Positions 15,780 to 26,677 of a stretch of DNA of 64,000 nt are shown piece by piece. Both the position numbers and the translations under genes were made by a program. The notes under the pieces are model-generated. The model did not search any database. It was not told the origin of the DNA and worked only from the letters and a program-made list of their open reading frames with translations. The DNA comes from an uncultured Pelagibacteraceae bacterium (GTDB lineage: Bacteria > Pseudomonadota > Alphaproteobacteria > Pelagibacterales > Pelagibacteraceae): contig CACKDD010000004.1 of assembly GCA_902598825.1 (NCBI GenBank), forward strand, positions 1-64,000, written 5' to 3'. How positions within the stretch are numbered: position 1 is the stretch's first letter; every line of letters starts with the position of its first letter.

Positions 15780-16769
15780 ATGGAATTTAATCAAGAGGTT
15801 AAAAAAGCTACTGATCCAATTTATCAGAAGATATCAAAGGTTATGCCTGAGATTGAGTGGTCAGTGCATGCTCCCTATATTCATAAAATTAATAAATTAA
15901 AAAAAGAAAAAAATGCAGTTATTCTTGCTCACAACTATCAAACTCCAGAAATCTATCATGGTATAGCAGATTTTTCTGCAGACTCTTTAGCTCTTGCAGT
16001 TGAAGCATCAAAAACTTCAGCAGATATAATTGTGATGGCTGGAGTTCATTTTATGGCTGAGACAGCAAAACTAATGAGTCCTAATAAAAAAGTTTTATTA
16101 CCAGACATGAAAGCAGGCTGTTCTTTGTCATCGTCTATTACAGGCAAAGATGTGAGACTTTTAAAGGAAAAATATCCAGGAGTTCCTGTGGTTTCATATG
16201 TTAATACATCAGCAGATGTAAAAGCAGAAACAGATGTATGTTGTACTTCTGCTAATGCTGTTAAAATTGTAAAATCACTTGGAGTTAAAAAAGTAATTTT
16301 TTTACCTGATGATTATTTAGCAAAATATGTTGCTTCTCAAACAGATGTTGAAATTATTGCATGGAAAGGCATTTGTATGGTTCATGATCAATTTAATGAA
16401 AAAGAAATTAATGATATTAGAGATAAAAATCCTGGAATCAAAATTATAGCTCATCCAGAATGTCCTCCCGAAGTTATCAAGGCAAGTGACTTTGCTGGTT
16501 CAACTTCAGGAATGATTAATTACGTAAAAGATAATCAACCTAAAAAAGTTATGATGGTAACTGAATGTTCAATGAGTGATAATATTCAAGTAGAAAATCC
16601 AAATGTTGAATTTATTAGACCATGCAATCTATGCCCACATATGAAAAGAATAACTTTACCAAAAATCTTAGACTGTTTAGAAAATGAAACTGGTGAAATT
16701 ATTATGGATTATGAGACAATTAATAAAGCAAGATTGTCAGTAGAAAAAATGGTTGCTATTGGTAGATAG
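15780..16769 (+). CDS. nadA: Quinolinate synthase NadA
   Basis: From the ATG at 15780 this is a 329-residue 4Fe-4S enzyme. Features are VILAHNYQTPE near the start, AETAKLMSP, cluster cysteines in KAGCSL, PECPPEV and CNLCPHMK, and SADVKAETDVCCTSANA. It condenses iminoaspartate with dihydroxyacetone phosphate to quinolinate in NAD synthesis. A TTG at 15765 would add five residues; neither start has a strong ribosome site. nadC follows 6 bases later, forming a two-gene unit. The aspartate oxidase/dehydrogenase that supplies iminoaspartate is not in the window. Confidence 0.95.
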   Translation: MEFNQEVKKATDPIYQKISKVMPEIEWSVHAPYIHKINKLKKEKNAVILAHNYQTPEIYHGIADFSADSLALAVEASKTSADIIVMAGVHFMAETAKLMSPNKKVLLPDMKAGCSLSSSITGKDVRLLKEKYPGVPVVSYVNTSADVKAETDVCCTSANAVKIVKSLGVKKVIFLPDDYLAKYVASQTDVEIIAWKGICMVHDQFNEKEINDIRDKNPGIKIIAHPECPPEVIKASDFAGSTSGMINYVKDNQPKKVMMVTECSMSDNIQVENPNVEFIRPCNLCPHMKRITLPKILDCLENETGEIIMDYETINKARLSVEKMVAIGR

Positions 16770-16775
16770 CTTTTT

Positions 16776-17609
16776 GTGTCAAAAATAAAACTTAGTGAAA
16801 ATTTTATAAGAAACACTGTTAAGCTTGCACTTAATGAAGATTTATATCCATCTGGAGATATAACCTCTAGTCTTGTTGAAAATAATAAAATAATAAAAGT
16901 AAAATTAATATCAAATCAAAATGCTATAATTGGTGGTCTATTATTTGCTAAGCATGCTTTTTCTTTAGTTGATAAAAAAATTAAATTCTTAATTAAAAAA
17001 AAAGATGGTTCTTTTGTTAAAAAAAAGTCATTAATTGCTACAGTACAAGGAAAAGCCCAAAATATATTAATAGCAGAGAGAGTTGCTTTAAATTATTTGT
17101 CTCATATTTCAGGAATTGCAACTAAAACAAACCAATTTGTTAAATTGGCAGGTAAAAAATGTAAAATTTGTTGTACACGCAAAACAATTCCAAACTTAAG
17201 AGTAATTCAAAAATATGCTGTTAAACTGGGTGGTGGAACTAATCATAGATTTAATTTAAGTGATGAGTATTTGATTAAAGACAATCATATAGCTTCTTCA
17301 AATATAAAAAGTTTAGTCTCTTTAGCTATTAAAAATAAAAGAGGAAAAAAAATTACAGTTGAAGTTGACAATTTAAAACAACTTAAACAAATAATAGGGC
17401 TCAAATTTAATACCGTTTTATTTGACAATATGAATATTAAAAATTTAAAAACAGGTGTAAAAATTGCAAAAAAATTTTACAAAACTGAAGCTTCAGGAAA
17501 TATAAATCTCAAAACTGTTAAAACAGTTGCTGCAACAGGGGTAGATAGAATCTCAGTTGGAAGCATCACTCATAGTGCTTCAGCTATAGATTTTAAATTA
17601 GAAGTTTAA
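16776..17609 (+). CDS. nadC: Quinolinate phosphoribosyltransferase NadC
   Basis: This 277-residue protein has a GTG start. Family motifs include CTRKTIPNLR, VKLGGGTNHRFNLSD and LIKDNH, all from the quinolinate/PRPP site. The C-terminal VEVDN, LFDNM and SVGSITHSA strands of the barrel follow. It makes nicotinate mononucleotide from quinolinate and PRPP, with loss of CO2. It follows nadA closely and overlaps the convergent MazG-like gene by 4 bases at its end. Confidence 0.95.
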   Translation: MSKIKLSENFIRNTVKLALNEDLYPSGDITSSLVENNKIIKVKLISNQNAIIGGLLFAKHAFSLVDKKIKFLIKKKDGSFVKKKSLIATVQGKAQNILIAERVALNYLSHISGIATKTNQFVKLAGKKCKICCTRKTIPNLRVIQKYAVKLGGGTNHRFNLSDEYLIKDNHIASSNIKSLVSLAIKNKRGKKITVEVDNLKQLKQIIGLKFNTVLFDNMNIKNLKTGVKIAKKFYKTEASGNINLKTVKTVAATGVDRISVGSITHSASAIDFKLEV

Positions 17610-17977
17610 TTAACAAATTTTGAAAGATCAGGTTTAAAATATTTTGGTCCTTTCATAACTTTGCCTGACTCACTATAAATTGGCTTTCCGTTTTCATCCA
17701 ATTTACTCATATTAGAGTTTTGAACCTCCTCAAAACACTTATCTAAATCAATGCCAAATGCATGCCCTGCTCCATAAGTAACATACAAAATATCTGTAAG
17801 TGCATCTGCTACCTCTAGTAAATCTTTATTTTTCATAGCCTCTGTAAGTTCCTCAAGCTCTTCTTTGATTAAATCGATCCTTAATTTATTGATTTTATCT
17901 GTACTAAATGCGGGTTTATCCTTTACCTCTTGACCAAAAGTTTTCATGAAAGTTCCAACCTTACTAAAATTTGACAT
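17606..17977 (-). CDS. MazG-like nucleotide pyrophosphohydrolase
   Basis: This 123-residue all-alpha protein has the NTP-PPase metal motif: KEELEELTEAM (EExxE, about 38-48) followed by LEVADALTDILY (ExxD, about 54-65). It ends in a FEEV-xx-SNMSKLDENGKP segment seen in phage- and bacteria-encoded MazG-like/PRA-PH-type proteins. Such enzymes remove pyrophosphate from non-standard or excess NTPs/dNTPs. Length and sequence do not look like HisE. The start codon overlaps a TTGACA that may serve fumC on the other strand. Confidence 0.78.
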   Translation of the reverse strand: MSNFSKVGTFMKTFGQEVKDKPAFSTDKINKLRIDLIKEELEELTEAMKNKDLLEVADALTDILYVTYGAGHAFGIDLDKCFEEVQNSNMSKLDENGKPIYSESGKVMKGPKYFKPDLSKFVN

Positions 17978-17999
17978 ATTGCTCCTGTAAGTTTTATAT
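17971..17999 (+). promoter_or_regulatory. Possible sigma-70 promoter of fumC
   Basis: TTGACA (17971-17976) is followed after 17 bases by TTATAT (17994-17999). A TATAAT at 17997-18002 has a less usual 20-base spacing. The -35 sits over the start codon of the divergent MazG-like gene. Confidence 0.4.
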
Positions 18000-18043
18000 A
18001 ATTAATGTATATTTATAATAATTTATTAATTACTTGTTAATCA

Positions 18044-19432
18044 ATGAAATTAAGAAAAGAATTCGATAGCATTGGCTCAATAAATGTTCCTGGTGATAAA
18101 TATTGGGGAGCTTCAACACAAAGATCAAAAAAATATTTTGATATTGGTGAGTTTTTAGTCAGACCAGTTTTAATCAGATCAATAGCTATTATTAAAAAAG
18201 CTGCTGCAATAGTTCATGGTAAAGAAAAACAAATCTTACCACAAATTTCAAAAGCTATCATAAAAGCATCTAATGAAGTTATATCTGGTAAGTTAGATGA
18301 GCATTTTCCATTAAAAGTTTGGCAAACAGGCTCTGGTACTCAAACAAATATGAATGTTAATGAAGTTATAGCAAATAGAGCAATTGAAATTTTAGGGGGC
18401 AAAAAAGGTTCTAAAAAACCTGTTCACCCCAATGACCATGTCAATAAATCTCAATCTACAAATGATGTATTTCCCACTGCGATGCATATTGCTATTGTAA
18501 TGGAAACAAAAAATAAATTGTTGCCATCTTTGGAGTTATTAAATAAAGAGTTAAAAAGAAAAGTTTCTCAATTCAAAAATATAATTAAAGTGGGTAGAAC
18601 TCACTTACAAGATGCAACACCATTGTCTTTAGGACAAGAGTTTTCTGGATACCAATCTCAGATAGAGGATTGTATTAGTAGAATAAAAAATGCTTTGAAT
18701 GAAATTTACTCATTAGCTCAAGGTGGTACTGCTGTTGGAACCGGAATTAATAGTAAAAAAGGTTTCGATAAAAAAATTATCAGTGAAATAAAAAAGATTA
18801 CTAAACTGCCTTTTAAACCAACTAAAAATAAATTTGCAGCTTTGGCAGCTCACGACGAAATAGTAAATTTTTCTGGTACTTTAAATACCACGGCAGTTAG
18901 TCTAATGAAAATTGCAAATGATATAAGATTTTTAGGTTCAGGTCCTAGAGCTGGCTATGGTGAAATTATTTTACCTGCTAATGAACCTGGCTCTTCAATA
19001 ATGCCTGGCAAAGTTAATCCCACACAATCAGAAGCCGTAACAATGGTATGTGTTAAAGTTATTGGAAATCATAATGGAATCACCATGGCAGGTTCTCATG
19101 GTCATTTTGAATTAAATGTTTTTAAACCTTTAATAGCTCACAATATTTTACAATCAATTGATCTACTTGCTGACAGTACTAATAATTTTTCATTATATTG
19201 TGTTAAAGGAATAAAGGCTGACAAAATTAAAATTAAAAAATTTTTAGACAATTCTTTAATGTTGGTTACTGCACTAGCACCTCATATTGGCTATGACAAT
19301 GCCGCAAAGATTGCTAAATCGGCTTTAAGAAAAGGAACTACTTTAAAAGAAGAAGCTTTAAAAACTAACTTAATTAGTAAAAAAGATTTTGATAGAATTG
19401 TAGATCCAAAAAAAATGATTTACCCAAAATAA
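18044..19432 (+). CDS. fumC: Fumarate hydratase, class II
   Basis: This 462-residue protein is of the usual class II size. It has [19 protein letters not shown] (about 102-120), the substrate-site [30 protein letters not shown], and the family signature [15 protein letters not shown] with the catalytic serine loop. It interconverts fumarate and malate in the TCA cycle without an Fe-S cluster. It overlaps the convergent AsmA-like gene by 13 bases. Confidence 0.96.
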   Translation: MKLRKEFDSIGSINVPGDKYWGASTQRSKKYFDIGEFLVRPVLIRSIAIIKKAAAIVHGKEKQILPQISKAIIKASNEVISGKLDEHFPLKVWQTGSGTQTNMNVNEVIANRAIEILGGKKGSKKPVHPNDHVNKSQSTNDVFPTAMHIAIVMETKNKLLPSLELLNKELKRKVSQFKNIIKVGRTHLQDATPLSLGQEFSGYQSQIEDCISRIKNALNEIYSLAQGGTAVGTGINSKKGFDKKIISEIKKITKLPFKPTKNKFAALAAHDEIVNFSGTLNTTAVSLMKIANDIRFLGSGPRAGYGEIILPANEPGSSIMPGKVNPTQSEAVTMVCVKVIGNHNGITMAGSHGHFELNVFKPLIAHNILQSIDLLADSTNNFSLYCVKGIKADKIKIKKFLDNSLMLVTALAPHIGYDNAAKIAKSALRKGTTLKEEALKTNLISKKDFDRIVDPKKMIYPK

Positions 19433-20904
19433 GCCAAAAAAATATTATTAACAAAACTCTTAAAAGTTATTTTGTTAAAAACTTTTTCACCACTTGAATT
19501 GAAATTCATTATAAATCTATCTAATTTTTCATTCGATTTATTATCGATCCTAAAATTATCAAAGGAAACTTTTTTTTCAATTATGTCATAATTGAAATCA
19601 AATTCTATTTTTTCTAATTTTTTTCTTAAATCTTTGTTAATTTGAAAATGTCTAAAAAAATCATCTTTTTCTTTTATAGTAATTAACATTTTGCCATTTA
19701 AATTAATTGAATCTCCATCATAATCTATTAAACCCTCAACTAATGATAGATCTATATTTTCCTTCCATTTAATTTTTGACTCAGAAAAAGTTAAATCACC
19801 TTCCTCTATTTTTAATTTTAAAAATAAATCTGCAAAACGATCAAAATCAACTATTTTTTTTATATTAATATTTATTTCAGCATTTAAATTTTCATTACTA
19901 ATTATTTTAGTTTTGATAATATCATTTAATAAAGGATTACTAATTAAGTCTGAAAGCTTTAAATTTTGATAATTTAAATTAGAGATCATGTAAAATGGTT
20001 TAAATTCAATTTTCCCATTATAGGTTTTATTGGAGTCCTCTAAAGAAAAATCTAATGAATTTTTTTTTAACTCATAATTTATAAGGTTGCTTTTATTTTT
20101 AAAATTTATTTTTAAAAATCCAATCTTGTTTTCTTTTCTATAATTAACTTGATTTTCAATTTTCAACCTTAATTTATTCATAACTAATTTTGTAGATGAG
20201 GTTTGATTTAATTTATCATTTTTGATTGTTATCTTATATGGAACATTAAAAATCTTATTTTTTGATGAATAAATATTTTTTAGATTTTTAAAATCAAAAT
20301 AGAATTTACTATTATCTATTTGATTTATGAATAAAACTTCCTCATCTTTATTTAAAAAAAAAATAGTACTATTTTTAATAATAAGTTTTTGTCTGTTTGG
20401 CTCAGCCTCTAAAATATTAGTAAAAAGATTTAAATCTGATTTTTGAATATTAAATTCTAGTTTATTAAAAATTAAGTCTTTTATTTGAATTTGATCAAAC
20501 TTAAAAAAATTTTTAAACCCTATAAAAATTTTCAAATTATTTACAACTGCTATTTCTTTTTTGTCATTTAATATAGATAAATTTTTTGCTACAAAATGTG
20601 GCTTTGGAAATAGGCCATAATTAATTTTGTCACTAAAATCTATTCTAATTTGATACTTTAAAAAAACCTGATTCTTTATTTCTTTTTGAATTAAATCTTT
20701 ATTGTATGCTGTTGGAACTAAAAAGTAAGCAAGAGTTAAAAAAATAATTCCTACAAACACGAAAATAACTCTATTATCTCTAGTGAATTGAAATTTTTTA
20801 GGATTTGAGATGAATAATCTCAGTTTGTTAAAATAGCTTTCTATTAAATTATTTATAGATAAGATTTGTTTTCCAATTTTTTTAAATGATAAATTTTTTC
20901 CCAT
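19420..20904 (-). CDS. AsmA-like inner-membrane-anchored periplasmic protein
   Basis: This 494-residue protein has a short cytoplasmic head and one membrane segment near 47-65 ([19 protein letters not shown]). A long beta-rich, lysine/asparagine-rich periplasmic part follows. The segment [13 protein letters not shown] just after the membrane anchor, and repeated 'LNGKM'-type strands, resemble AsmA/DUF748 proteins, which are thought to help move lipids to the outer membrane. Overall similarity is weak and the assignment rests on topology and the N-terminal motif. It stands alone between fumC and uvrD. Confidence 0.55.
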   Translation of the reverse strand: MGKNLSFKKIGKQILSINNLIESYFNKLRLFISNPKKFQFTRDNRVIFVFVGIIFLTLAYFLVPTAYNKDLIQKEIKNQVFLKYQIRIDFSDKINYGLFPKPHFVAKNLSILNDKKEIAVVNNLKIFIGFKNFFKFDQIQIKDLIFNKLEFNIQKSDLNLFTNILEAEPNRQKLIIKNSTIFFLNKDEEVLFINQIDNSKFYFDFKNLKNIYSSKNKIFNVPYKITIKNDKLNQTSSTKLVMNKLRLKIENQVNYRKENKIGFLKINFKNKSNLINYELKKNSLDFSLEDSNKTYNGKIEFKPFYMISNLNYQNLKLSDLISNPLLNDIIKTKIISNENLNAEININIKKIVDFDRFADLFLKLKIEEGDLTFSESKIKWKENIDLSLVEGLIDYDGDSINLNGKMLITIKEKDDFFRHFQINKDLRKKLEKIEFDFNYDIIEKKVSFDNFRIDNKSNEKLDRFIMNFNSSGEKVFNKITFKSFVNNIFLAYFG

Positions 20905-20938
20905 AAAAATTGGAACAAGTTATAATTAAAAAATAAAA

Positions 20939-22972
20939 ATGTTAAACTCTGAATATATTAAAAATCTAAATAAGGCTCAAAAAGAAGCAGTTATGCACCT
21001 TGATGGGCCCTTATTAATAGTAGCAGGAGCAGGTTCGGGAAAAACAAAAGTCCTCACTACCAGAATAGCTAACATTATTAGAGAGAAAAAAGCATATCCC
21101 AACCAAATCTTAGCAGTAACTTTCACAAATAAAGCAGCAAAAGAAATGCAATTAAGAGTGAGTAAAATTCTTGGTTCTGCTGCTACAGGATTATCTTGGT
21201 TAGGAACTTTCCACTCTATCTGTGCTAAACTTTTAAGAAAACATGCTCCAGCAGTAAATCTTAACTCAAATTTTACAATTATCGATACTGATGATCAAAC
21301 CAGATTAATTAAAAATATTTGTAAGGCAGAAAACATTGACATTAAACAATTAGCTCCAAGATATATTTTAACAATAATTGATAGATGGAAAAACAAAGGC
21401 TTCTATTCAGATGAAGTTCAAATTAATCAAAAAGATATTTATGAAAAAACTGTATTGCCAATATATAAAATTTATCAACAAAAACTTACTGACCTTAATT
21501 CTTGTGATTTTGGAGATTTAATTTTACATGCTGTTAAAATTTTAGAAAAAAATTCCGATATTAGAGAAATTTATTCAAAAAATTTCAAATATATTTTAGT
21601 TGACGAATATCAAGACACAAACTTTATTCAGAGCAAGTGGTTGAAATTACTCTCAGAAAAAAATAGAAATATTTGTTGTGTTGGAGACGATGATCAATCT
21701 ATTTACAGTTGGAGAGGTGCAGAAATAAAAAATTTTTTAGAGTTTGATCAAGTTTATGAAAATACAAAAGTAATTAGACTTGAAGAAAACTATCGGTCTA
21801 CAGAAAATATTTTGTCAGTTGCATCAAATCTAATATCAAATAATAAAAATAGAGTTGGCAAAACCCTTAAAACTACAATGGAAAAAGGAGAGTTAGTCAA
21901 GTTAAATTGTTTTAAAAATGGAAAAGACGAAGCGATAGGTATTTCTGACGAAATTGAAAAGTTAAAAAAAAAATACACGTATAATAATATTACAATTCTT
22001 GTAAGAGCAATATTTCAAACAAGAGAATTTGAAGAAAGATTTTTAAAGATTGGTTTGCCCTACAGAATTTTAGGAGGTACTAAATTTTATGAAAGAGCTG
22101 AAATAAAAGACTGTGTAGCATATTTAAGATTAATATATCAAGAGAAGGATGATTTGGCTTTTGAAAGAATAGTAAATAATCCAAAACGTTCAATTGGAGA
22201 AAGTTCTCTTAAAAGTATTCATGAATATTCTAAAAAGTATAAAATTTGTTTGGAAAGTTCGTCTAAGAAAATGATACAAGAAAATCTAATCAAACCTAAA
22301 GCAAAAATTGGTTTATCCTCATTTTTAGAATTAATTTTTAAATGGAGGAATGATTTAAAAATAAAACAAATAAATCATGTAAAATTACTTCAAATGGTTC
22401 TAGATGAGTCTGGTTATTCAGCAATGTTAAAAAATAAAAAAGATTTTGATAATGAGAATAGACTTGAAAATATCAAAGAACTTTTAAGTGCAATGAAAGA
22501 ATTTGATAATTTGGAAAGTTTTTTAGAGCATGTCTCTTTGGCTACTTCAGTTGATCAAGAGTGGGAGGGAGAAAAGATTAATATGATGACTATGCATGCA
22601 GCAAAAGGTTTGGAATTTGAAGTTGTTTTTTTACCAGGTTGGGAGGAAGGTCTATTTCCCCATCAAAAATCTATTGAAGAAAAAGGTCAAAGTGGACTTG
22701 AGGAAGAAAGAAGATTGGCATATGTCGGACTGACAAGAGCTAAAAAAAAAGCAATTATATCCTTTTCTATGAATAGATTTTATCAAGGTGATTGGATTGA
22801 TAGTATGGCTTCAAGATTCATTGATGAACTACCAGAAAAATATTTGGAAAAAAATTCATTTTTTGATGAAGAAAAAGAGGAATTAGAAGAATTTGAATTT
22901 AATCAAGATTTTGATAATGACGATAATATCAAAAGTCCAGGATGGATAAGATATCAAAAACGAATTAAATGA
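20939..22972 (+). CDS. uvrD: UvrD/PcrA-type SF1A DNA helicase
   Basis: This 677-residue protein has helicase motifs in order. They are Q motif LNKAQKEAV, Walker A AGAGSGKT (about 31-38), TFTNKAAKEM, LGTFHS, VDEYQDTN (Walker B), GDDDQSIYSWRGA, LEENYRST, MTMHAAKGLEFEVVFLPG and LAYVGLTRAKK. It unwinds 3'-5' in nucleotide excision and mismatch repair. It is somewhat shorter than E. coli UvrD and has an acidic tail. No LexA box was seen upstream. It overlaps pepP in ATGA. Confidence 0.93.
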   Translation: MLNSEYIKNLNKAQKEAVMHLDGPLLIVAGAGSGKTKVLTTRIANIIREKKAYPNQILAVTFTNKAAKEMQLRVSKILGSAATGLSWLGTFHSICAKLLRKHAPAVNLNSNFTIIDTDDQTRLIKNICKAENIDIKQLAPRYILTIIDRWKNKGFYSDEVQINQKDIYEKTVLPIYKIYQQKLTDLNSCDFGDLILHAVKILEKNSDIREIYSKNFKYILVDEYQDTNFIQSKWLKLLSEKNRNICCVGDDDQSIYSWRGAEIKNFLEFDQVYENTKVIRLEENYRSTENILSVASNLISNNKNRVGKTLKTTMEKGELVKLNCFKNGKDEAIGISDEIEKLKKKYTYNNITILVRAIFQTREFEERFLKIGLPYRILGGTKFYERAEIKDCVAYLRLIYQEKDDLAFERIVNNPKRSIGESSLKSIHEYSKKYKICLESSSKKMIQENLIKPKAKIGLSSFLELIFKWRNDLKIKQINHVKLLQMVLDESGYSAMLKNKKDFDNENRLENIKELLSAMKEFDNLESFLEHVSLATSVDQEWEGEKINMMTMHAAKGLEFEVVFLPGWEEGLFPHQKSIEEKGQSGLEEERRLAYVGLTRAKKKAIISFSMNRFYQGDWIDSMASRFIDELPEKYLEKNSFFDEEKEELEEFEFNQDFDNDDNIKSPGWIRYQKRIK

Positions 22973-24669
22973 TAAAAGAGAGAATTCAAAAATTAATTAA
23001 TAGATTTGATAAATATAAAATTGATGGCTATGTAATTCCCAAAAATGATGAGTTTTTTTCTGAATATTCAAAAAATGATAGATTAAGAACGATATCAAAT
23101 TTTACTGGTTCAGCAGGTTATTCTGTAATCTTAAAAGATAAATATTATTTATTTGTTGATGGAAGATATACAATTCAAGCTGATAAAGAGTCTGGTAAAA
23201 TTTTTAAGATAGTAAGTTACGATAAAATTATAAATTGCAATTTATTTAAAAATCTTACTTTAGGAGTTGATCCAAAAATATTTACCTCCCAACAAATTAA
23301 GAGATATTTTAGCAAACACAATAAGGTTAAGATTATTAAAGAGAATCTAATTGATCAAGTATATGAAGAAAAATCTTTTTTTTATAAACCTTTCTTTTCA
23401 ATCGAAAATAATATTGTTGGAGAAAGCTATAAAGACAAGCTTTTAAAAATCAAAAAATATCTTAACAAAAATAATTCGGATTTAATGTTTATAACTGCTC
23501 CTGAGAATGTTGCATGGTTGTTGAATATCCGAGGATTTGATAATCCCAATAGTCCAATACCAAACTGCCATTTATTGATAGACAAAAAGAATAATCTATA
23601 TTTGATTTGTGAAAAAAAGAAAGCCAAAAAGATAATTTTAGAAAAAAAAATTAGGAAAAAACAAGTTATAGAATTTAAAAATTTTGAAAAACTCATCGAA
23701 GATCTCAAGGGAAATAAAATAATTATTGATTATAAAACTTGTTCATTATTCTTTGAGAATATTTTAAAAAAAAAGTTTAAGATTTTAAAAAAAGAAGATC
23801 CTATTTATTTATTAAAATCAATTAAAAGTAATAAAGAGATAAAAAATATGATTTCAAGCCATATAATAGATGGTGCCGCTCTAACTAAATTTCTTTATTG
23901 GATGAAAATAAAGAATAGGAAAAAGATTACTGAATATGATGCTCAAAACAAATTGGAATATTTTAGAAAAAAAAATAAAAAATATCTTTATCCAAGTTTC
24001 AATACTATCGCTGGGACTGGATCTAATGGAGCTATTGTTCATTATAGAGCAACAAAAAATAATTCTAAAAATATAAAAAAGAGTGATATTTTTTTGTGTG
24101 ACTCAGGAGGGCAATATAAATATGGAACTACTGATGTTACTAGGACAATTTGTTTTTCAAAACCAAAAAAAAGAATAAAGAATATTTTTACCAGAGTTTT
24201 AAAAGGTCATATTGCAGTTTTTCAGTCTGATCTAACTAAATATAAAACCGGCAAAGATATTGACGTACGGGCAAGAAAATTTTTAAAAAAAATTAATTTA
24301 GATTATGCCCATGGAACAGGACATGGGGTTGGTTTCTTTTTGAATGTTCATGAAGGACCACAATCAATCTCTAAATTTAATAAAATTAAAATTCAGGAAG
24401 GCATGATTTTAAGTAATGAACCAGGCTTTTATAAAAAAAATGATTTTGGAATTAGAATTGAAAATTTAGTTTATGTAAAAAAAATTCACAATAAGCTTTG
24501 TTTTGAAAATTTAACTTTAGCTCCAATTGATAAAGATTTAATTGATCATAACCAGTTAACGAAAGATGAAAAAGATTATTTATTTAAGTACAATTTAGAA
24601 GTCTATTCTAAACTTTATAATTACCTAAGTATTTACGAAAAAAGGTGGCTAGCCAGTTTTATTTATTAA
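22969..24669 (+). CDS. pepP: Xaa-Pro aminopeptidase (M24B), long form
   Basis: This 566-residue protein has two creatinase-like N-terminal domains and a C-terminal pita-bread catalytic domain. Metal ligands are visible in CDSGGQYKYGTTDVTRT (two Asp), HGTGHGVGFFLNVHEGP (His) and the two Glu in SNEPGFY and IRIENL. It removes an N-terminal residue before proline in peptides. The long three-domain form resembles eukaryotic aminopeptidase P1. It overlaps uvrD by 4 bases at the start and convergent ligA by 21 bases at the end. Confidence 0.92.
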   Translation: MIKERIQKLINRFDKYKIDGYVIPKNDEFFSEYSKNDRLRTISNFTGSAGYSVILKDKYYLFVDGRYTIQADKESGKIFKIVSYDKIINCNLFKNLTLGVDPKIFTSQQIKRYFSKHNKVKIIKENLIDQVYEEKSFFYKPFFSIENNIVGESYKDKLLKIKKYLNKNNSDLMFITAPENVAWLLNIRGFDNPNSPIPNCHLLIDKKNNLYLICEKKKAKKIILEKKIRKKQVIEFKNFEKLIEDLKGNKIIIDYKTCSLFFENILKKKFKILKKEDPIYLLKSIKSNKEIKNMISSHIIDGAALTKFLYWMKIKNRKKITEYDAQNKLEYFRKKNKKYLYPSFNTIAGTGSNGAIVHYRATKNNSKNIKKSDIFLCDSGGQYKYGTTDVTRTICFSKPKKRIKNIFTRVLKGHIAVFQSDLTKYKTGKDIDVRARKFLKKINLDYAHGTGHGVGFFLNVHEGPQSISKFNKIKIQEGMILSNEPGFYKKNDFGIRIENLVYVKKIHNKLCFENLTLAPIDKDLIDHNQLTKDEKDYLFKYNLEVYSKLYNYLSIYEKRWLASFIY

Positions 24670-26676
24670 TCTAAGCCATTCAGATTGGTTTATAATTTTA
24701 ATATTTAATTCTTTGGCAGCTTCAATTTTTCTATTTGTAGGTTTTTCACCTATAATTAAATAATCAAGTTTTTTTGATACATTACTAATTATTGAACCAG
24801 AATTTTTTTCAATTAAAGATTTAGCCTCAGCCCTACTTATACCGTTTAGTTTACCGGTTAACATAAATGTTTTATTACTTAAAATTCCACCCTTTTTATT
24901 CTCAATAGCCTTTTTAATATTTAAAATTTTTTGAAGATTATTTATTATATTTAAATTAGTTTTATTTTTAAAAAAATTTTTAATAGAATTAATTTGTGTT
25001 TCTCCTATTCCATCAATATTTAGTAGATCATCAAATTTATCATCTTTTGAAAGATTAACAAAACTTTCTGATGACTTTAGTGTTTTAGCTATCAATTTTG
25101 CATTCTCAAAACCTATGTGTCTTATACCAAGTGAATAAATAAATCTTTCAAATGAAATATTTTTTTTATCATCTATTGCATATTTAAGATTTAAAACTGA
25201 TTGTTTACCCCAGCCATCTAATGACTCTATTTTTTTATAATTTAGATTGAATATATCTTGTGGAAGTCTTACTAATTTTAAATCCCAAAAATTTTCAACT
25301 ATTTTTTTACCAAAACCGTCAATATTAAAACCTTCCTTCGAGACAAAATGTTTTAGTCTTTCCTTAGCCATTCTATCGCAGTCAAACCCCCTATCTGGAC
25401 ATCTTCTTACTGCATCAAATTTTTTAGTTATCTTGTTGTATTCCTTTATTGTTTCATAACCACATGGGCACTTTTTTGGAAAAAAAAATTTTTTAGACTC
25501 TTTTTTTCTTTTTTTTACATCTACTGAAACAACGTGAGGTATCACATCACCAGCTCTTTCTACGACAACTGTGTCGTTTATTCTAATATCTTTTCTTATT
25601 ATTTCATCCTCATTATGGAGAGTTGCATTTGAAACAACTACTCCACCAATATTTAATGGGTTTATTTTTGCTACAGGAGTTAAGGCACCTGTTCTTCCAA
25701 CTTGAATATCTATATTAAGTATTTTGGAAATACCCTTATTAGCAGAAAATTTATGTGCTATAGCCCATCGTGGCGAATTTGCTACATTTCCTAAACGTTT
25801 TTGTAAATCAAAATCATTAATTTTATAAACAATTCCATCAATATCAAAATCAATCTCATTTCTTTTTTTCTCAATTTCATAATAATTATTCATTAAATTT
25901 TGAACACCTTTTAAAGTTTTATTAAGTGGATTTGTTTTAAATCCCCACTCTGTTAACCTTTGTAAATATTCATTTTGTTTTTTAACTTTCATTCCTTTTT
26001 CATGACCAAATGTATAAGCTATAAATTTAAGAGGAATTTTTTTCGTATCATTTGGATTTTTTTGTCTCAAAGAACCTGATGCAGCATTTCTAGGGTTAGC
26101 AAACTTATCTTTTATTTTTTCAAAATCTTTATTGCCAATAAAAACCTCACCTCGTATATCAATGTCTGTTGGAAAATCTTTAATTAAAATTTCTTTAGGT
26201 ATATCATTTATCGTTTTTAAATTTTGAGTGATATCTTCTCCTTCTTTTCCATCACCTCTAGAAAGACCCATTATGAATTTTCCTTTTTGATAAGTCAATG
26301 ATGCTGAGATTCCGTCAATCTTTGGCTCTGCACTATATTCAATTTCAAAGGAACTATCTTTATCCAAAAAATTAATTATTTTTTTTTCAAAATTAATTAA
26401 ATCCTCCTCAGAGAATGCATTTGAGAGTGAAAGCATTGAAACTTTATGAAAAACTTTTTTAAAAGTTTTTGAAGGCCTATAACCAACTTTTTTTGAGGGA
26501 GAATCCTCACTTTTTAAAAAATTGTACTTTTTTTCTAATGAGAAAATTTCAGATTTAATTTGATCATATTCTTGATCCTCAACAAGAGGCTTACTTAATT
26601 CATAATAATATTTGTTGAGTTTAATTAGATCTTTAATTTTCTTTTGGTATTCTTTATTAATTTTTATTTTATCCAT
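24649..26676 (-). CDS. ligA: NAD+-dependent DNA ligase LigA
   Basis: This 675-residue protein has all LigA domains. The Ia domain includes YYELSKPLVEDQEYD, and the adenylation site is EPKIDG (active lysine). The OB fold contains QVGRTGALTPVA, and a four-cysteine zinc finger starts CPCG. Helix-hairpin-helix repeats and a C-terminal BRCT domain (LTGKLNGISRAEAKSLIE) complete it. It seals nicks in replication. It is the last gene of the long leftward cell-envelope cluster, one base after bamD. Confidence 0.96.
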   Translation of the reverse strand: MDKIKINKEYQKKIKDLIKLNKYYYELSKPLVEDQEYDQIKSEIFSLEKKYNFLKSEDSPSKKVGYRPSKTFKKVFHKVSMLSLSNAFSEEDLINFEKKIINFLDKDSSFEIEYSAEPKIDGISASLTYQKGKFIMGLSRGDGKEGEDITQNLKTINDIPKEILIKDFPTDIDIRGEVFIGNKDFEKIKDKFANPRNAASGSLRQKNPNDTKKIPLKFIAYTFGHEKGMKVKKQNEYLQRLTEWGFKTNPLNKTLKGVQNLMNNYYEIEKKRNEIDFDIDGIVYKINDFDLQKRLGNVANSPRWAIAHKFSANKGISKILNIDIQVGRTGALTPVAKINPLNIGGVVVSNATLHNEDEIIRKDIRINDTVVVERAGDVIPHVVSVDVKKRKKESKKFFFPKKCPCGYETIKEYNKITKKFDAVRRCPDRGFDCDRMAKERLKHFVSKEGFNIDGFGKKIVENFWDLKLVRLPQDIFNLNYKKIESLDGWGKQSVLNLKYAIDDKKNISFERFIYSLGIRHIGFENAKLIAKTLKSSESFVNLSKDDKFDDLLNIDGIGETQINSIKNFFKNKTNLNIINNLQKILNIKKAIENKKGGILSNKTFMLTGKLNGISRAEAKSLIEKNSGSIISNVSKKLDYLIIGEKPTNRKIEAAKELNIKIINQSEWLRLINKTG

Positions 26677-26677
26677 C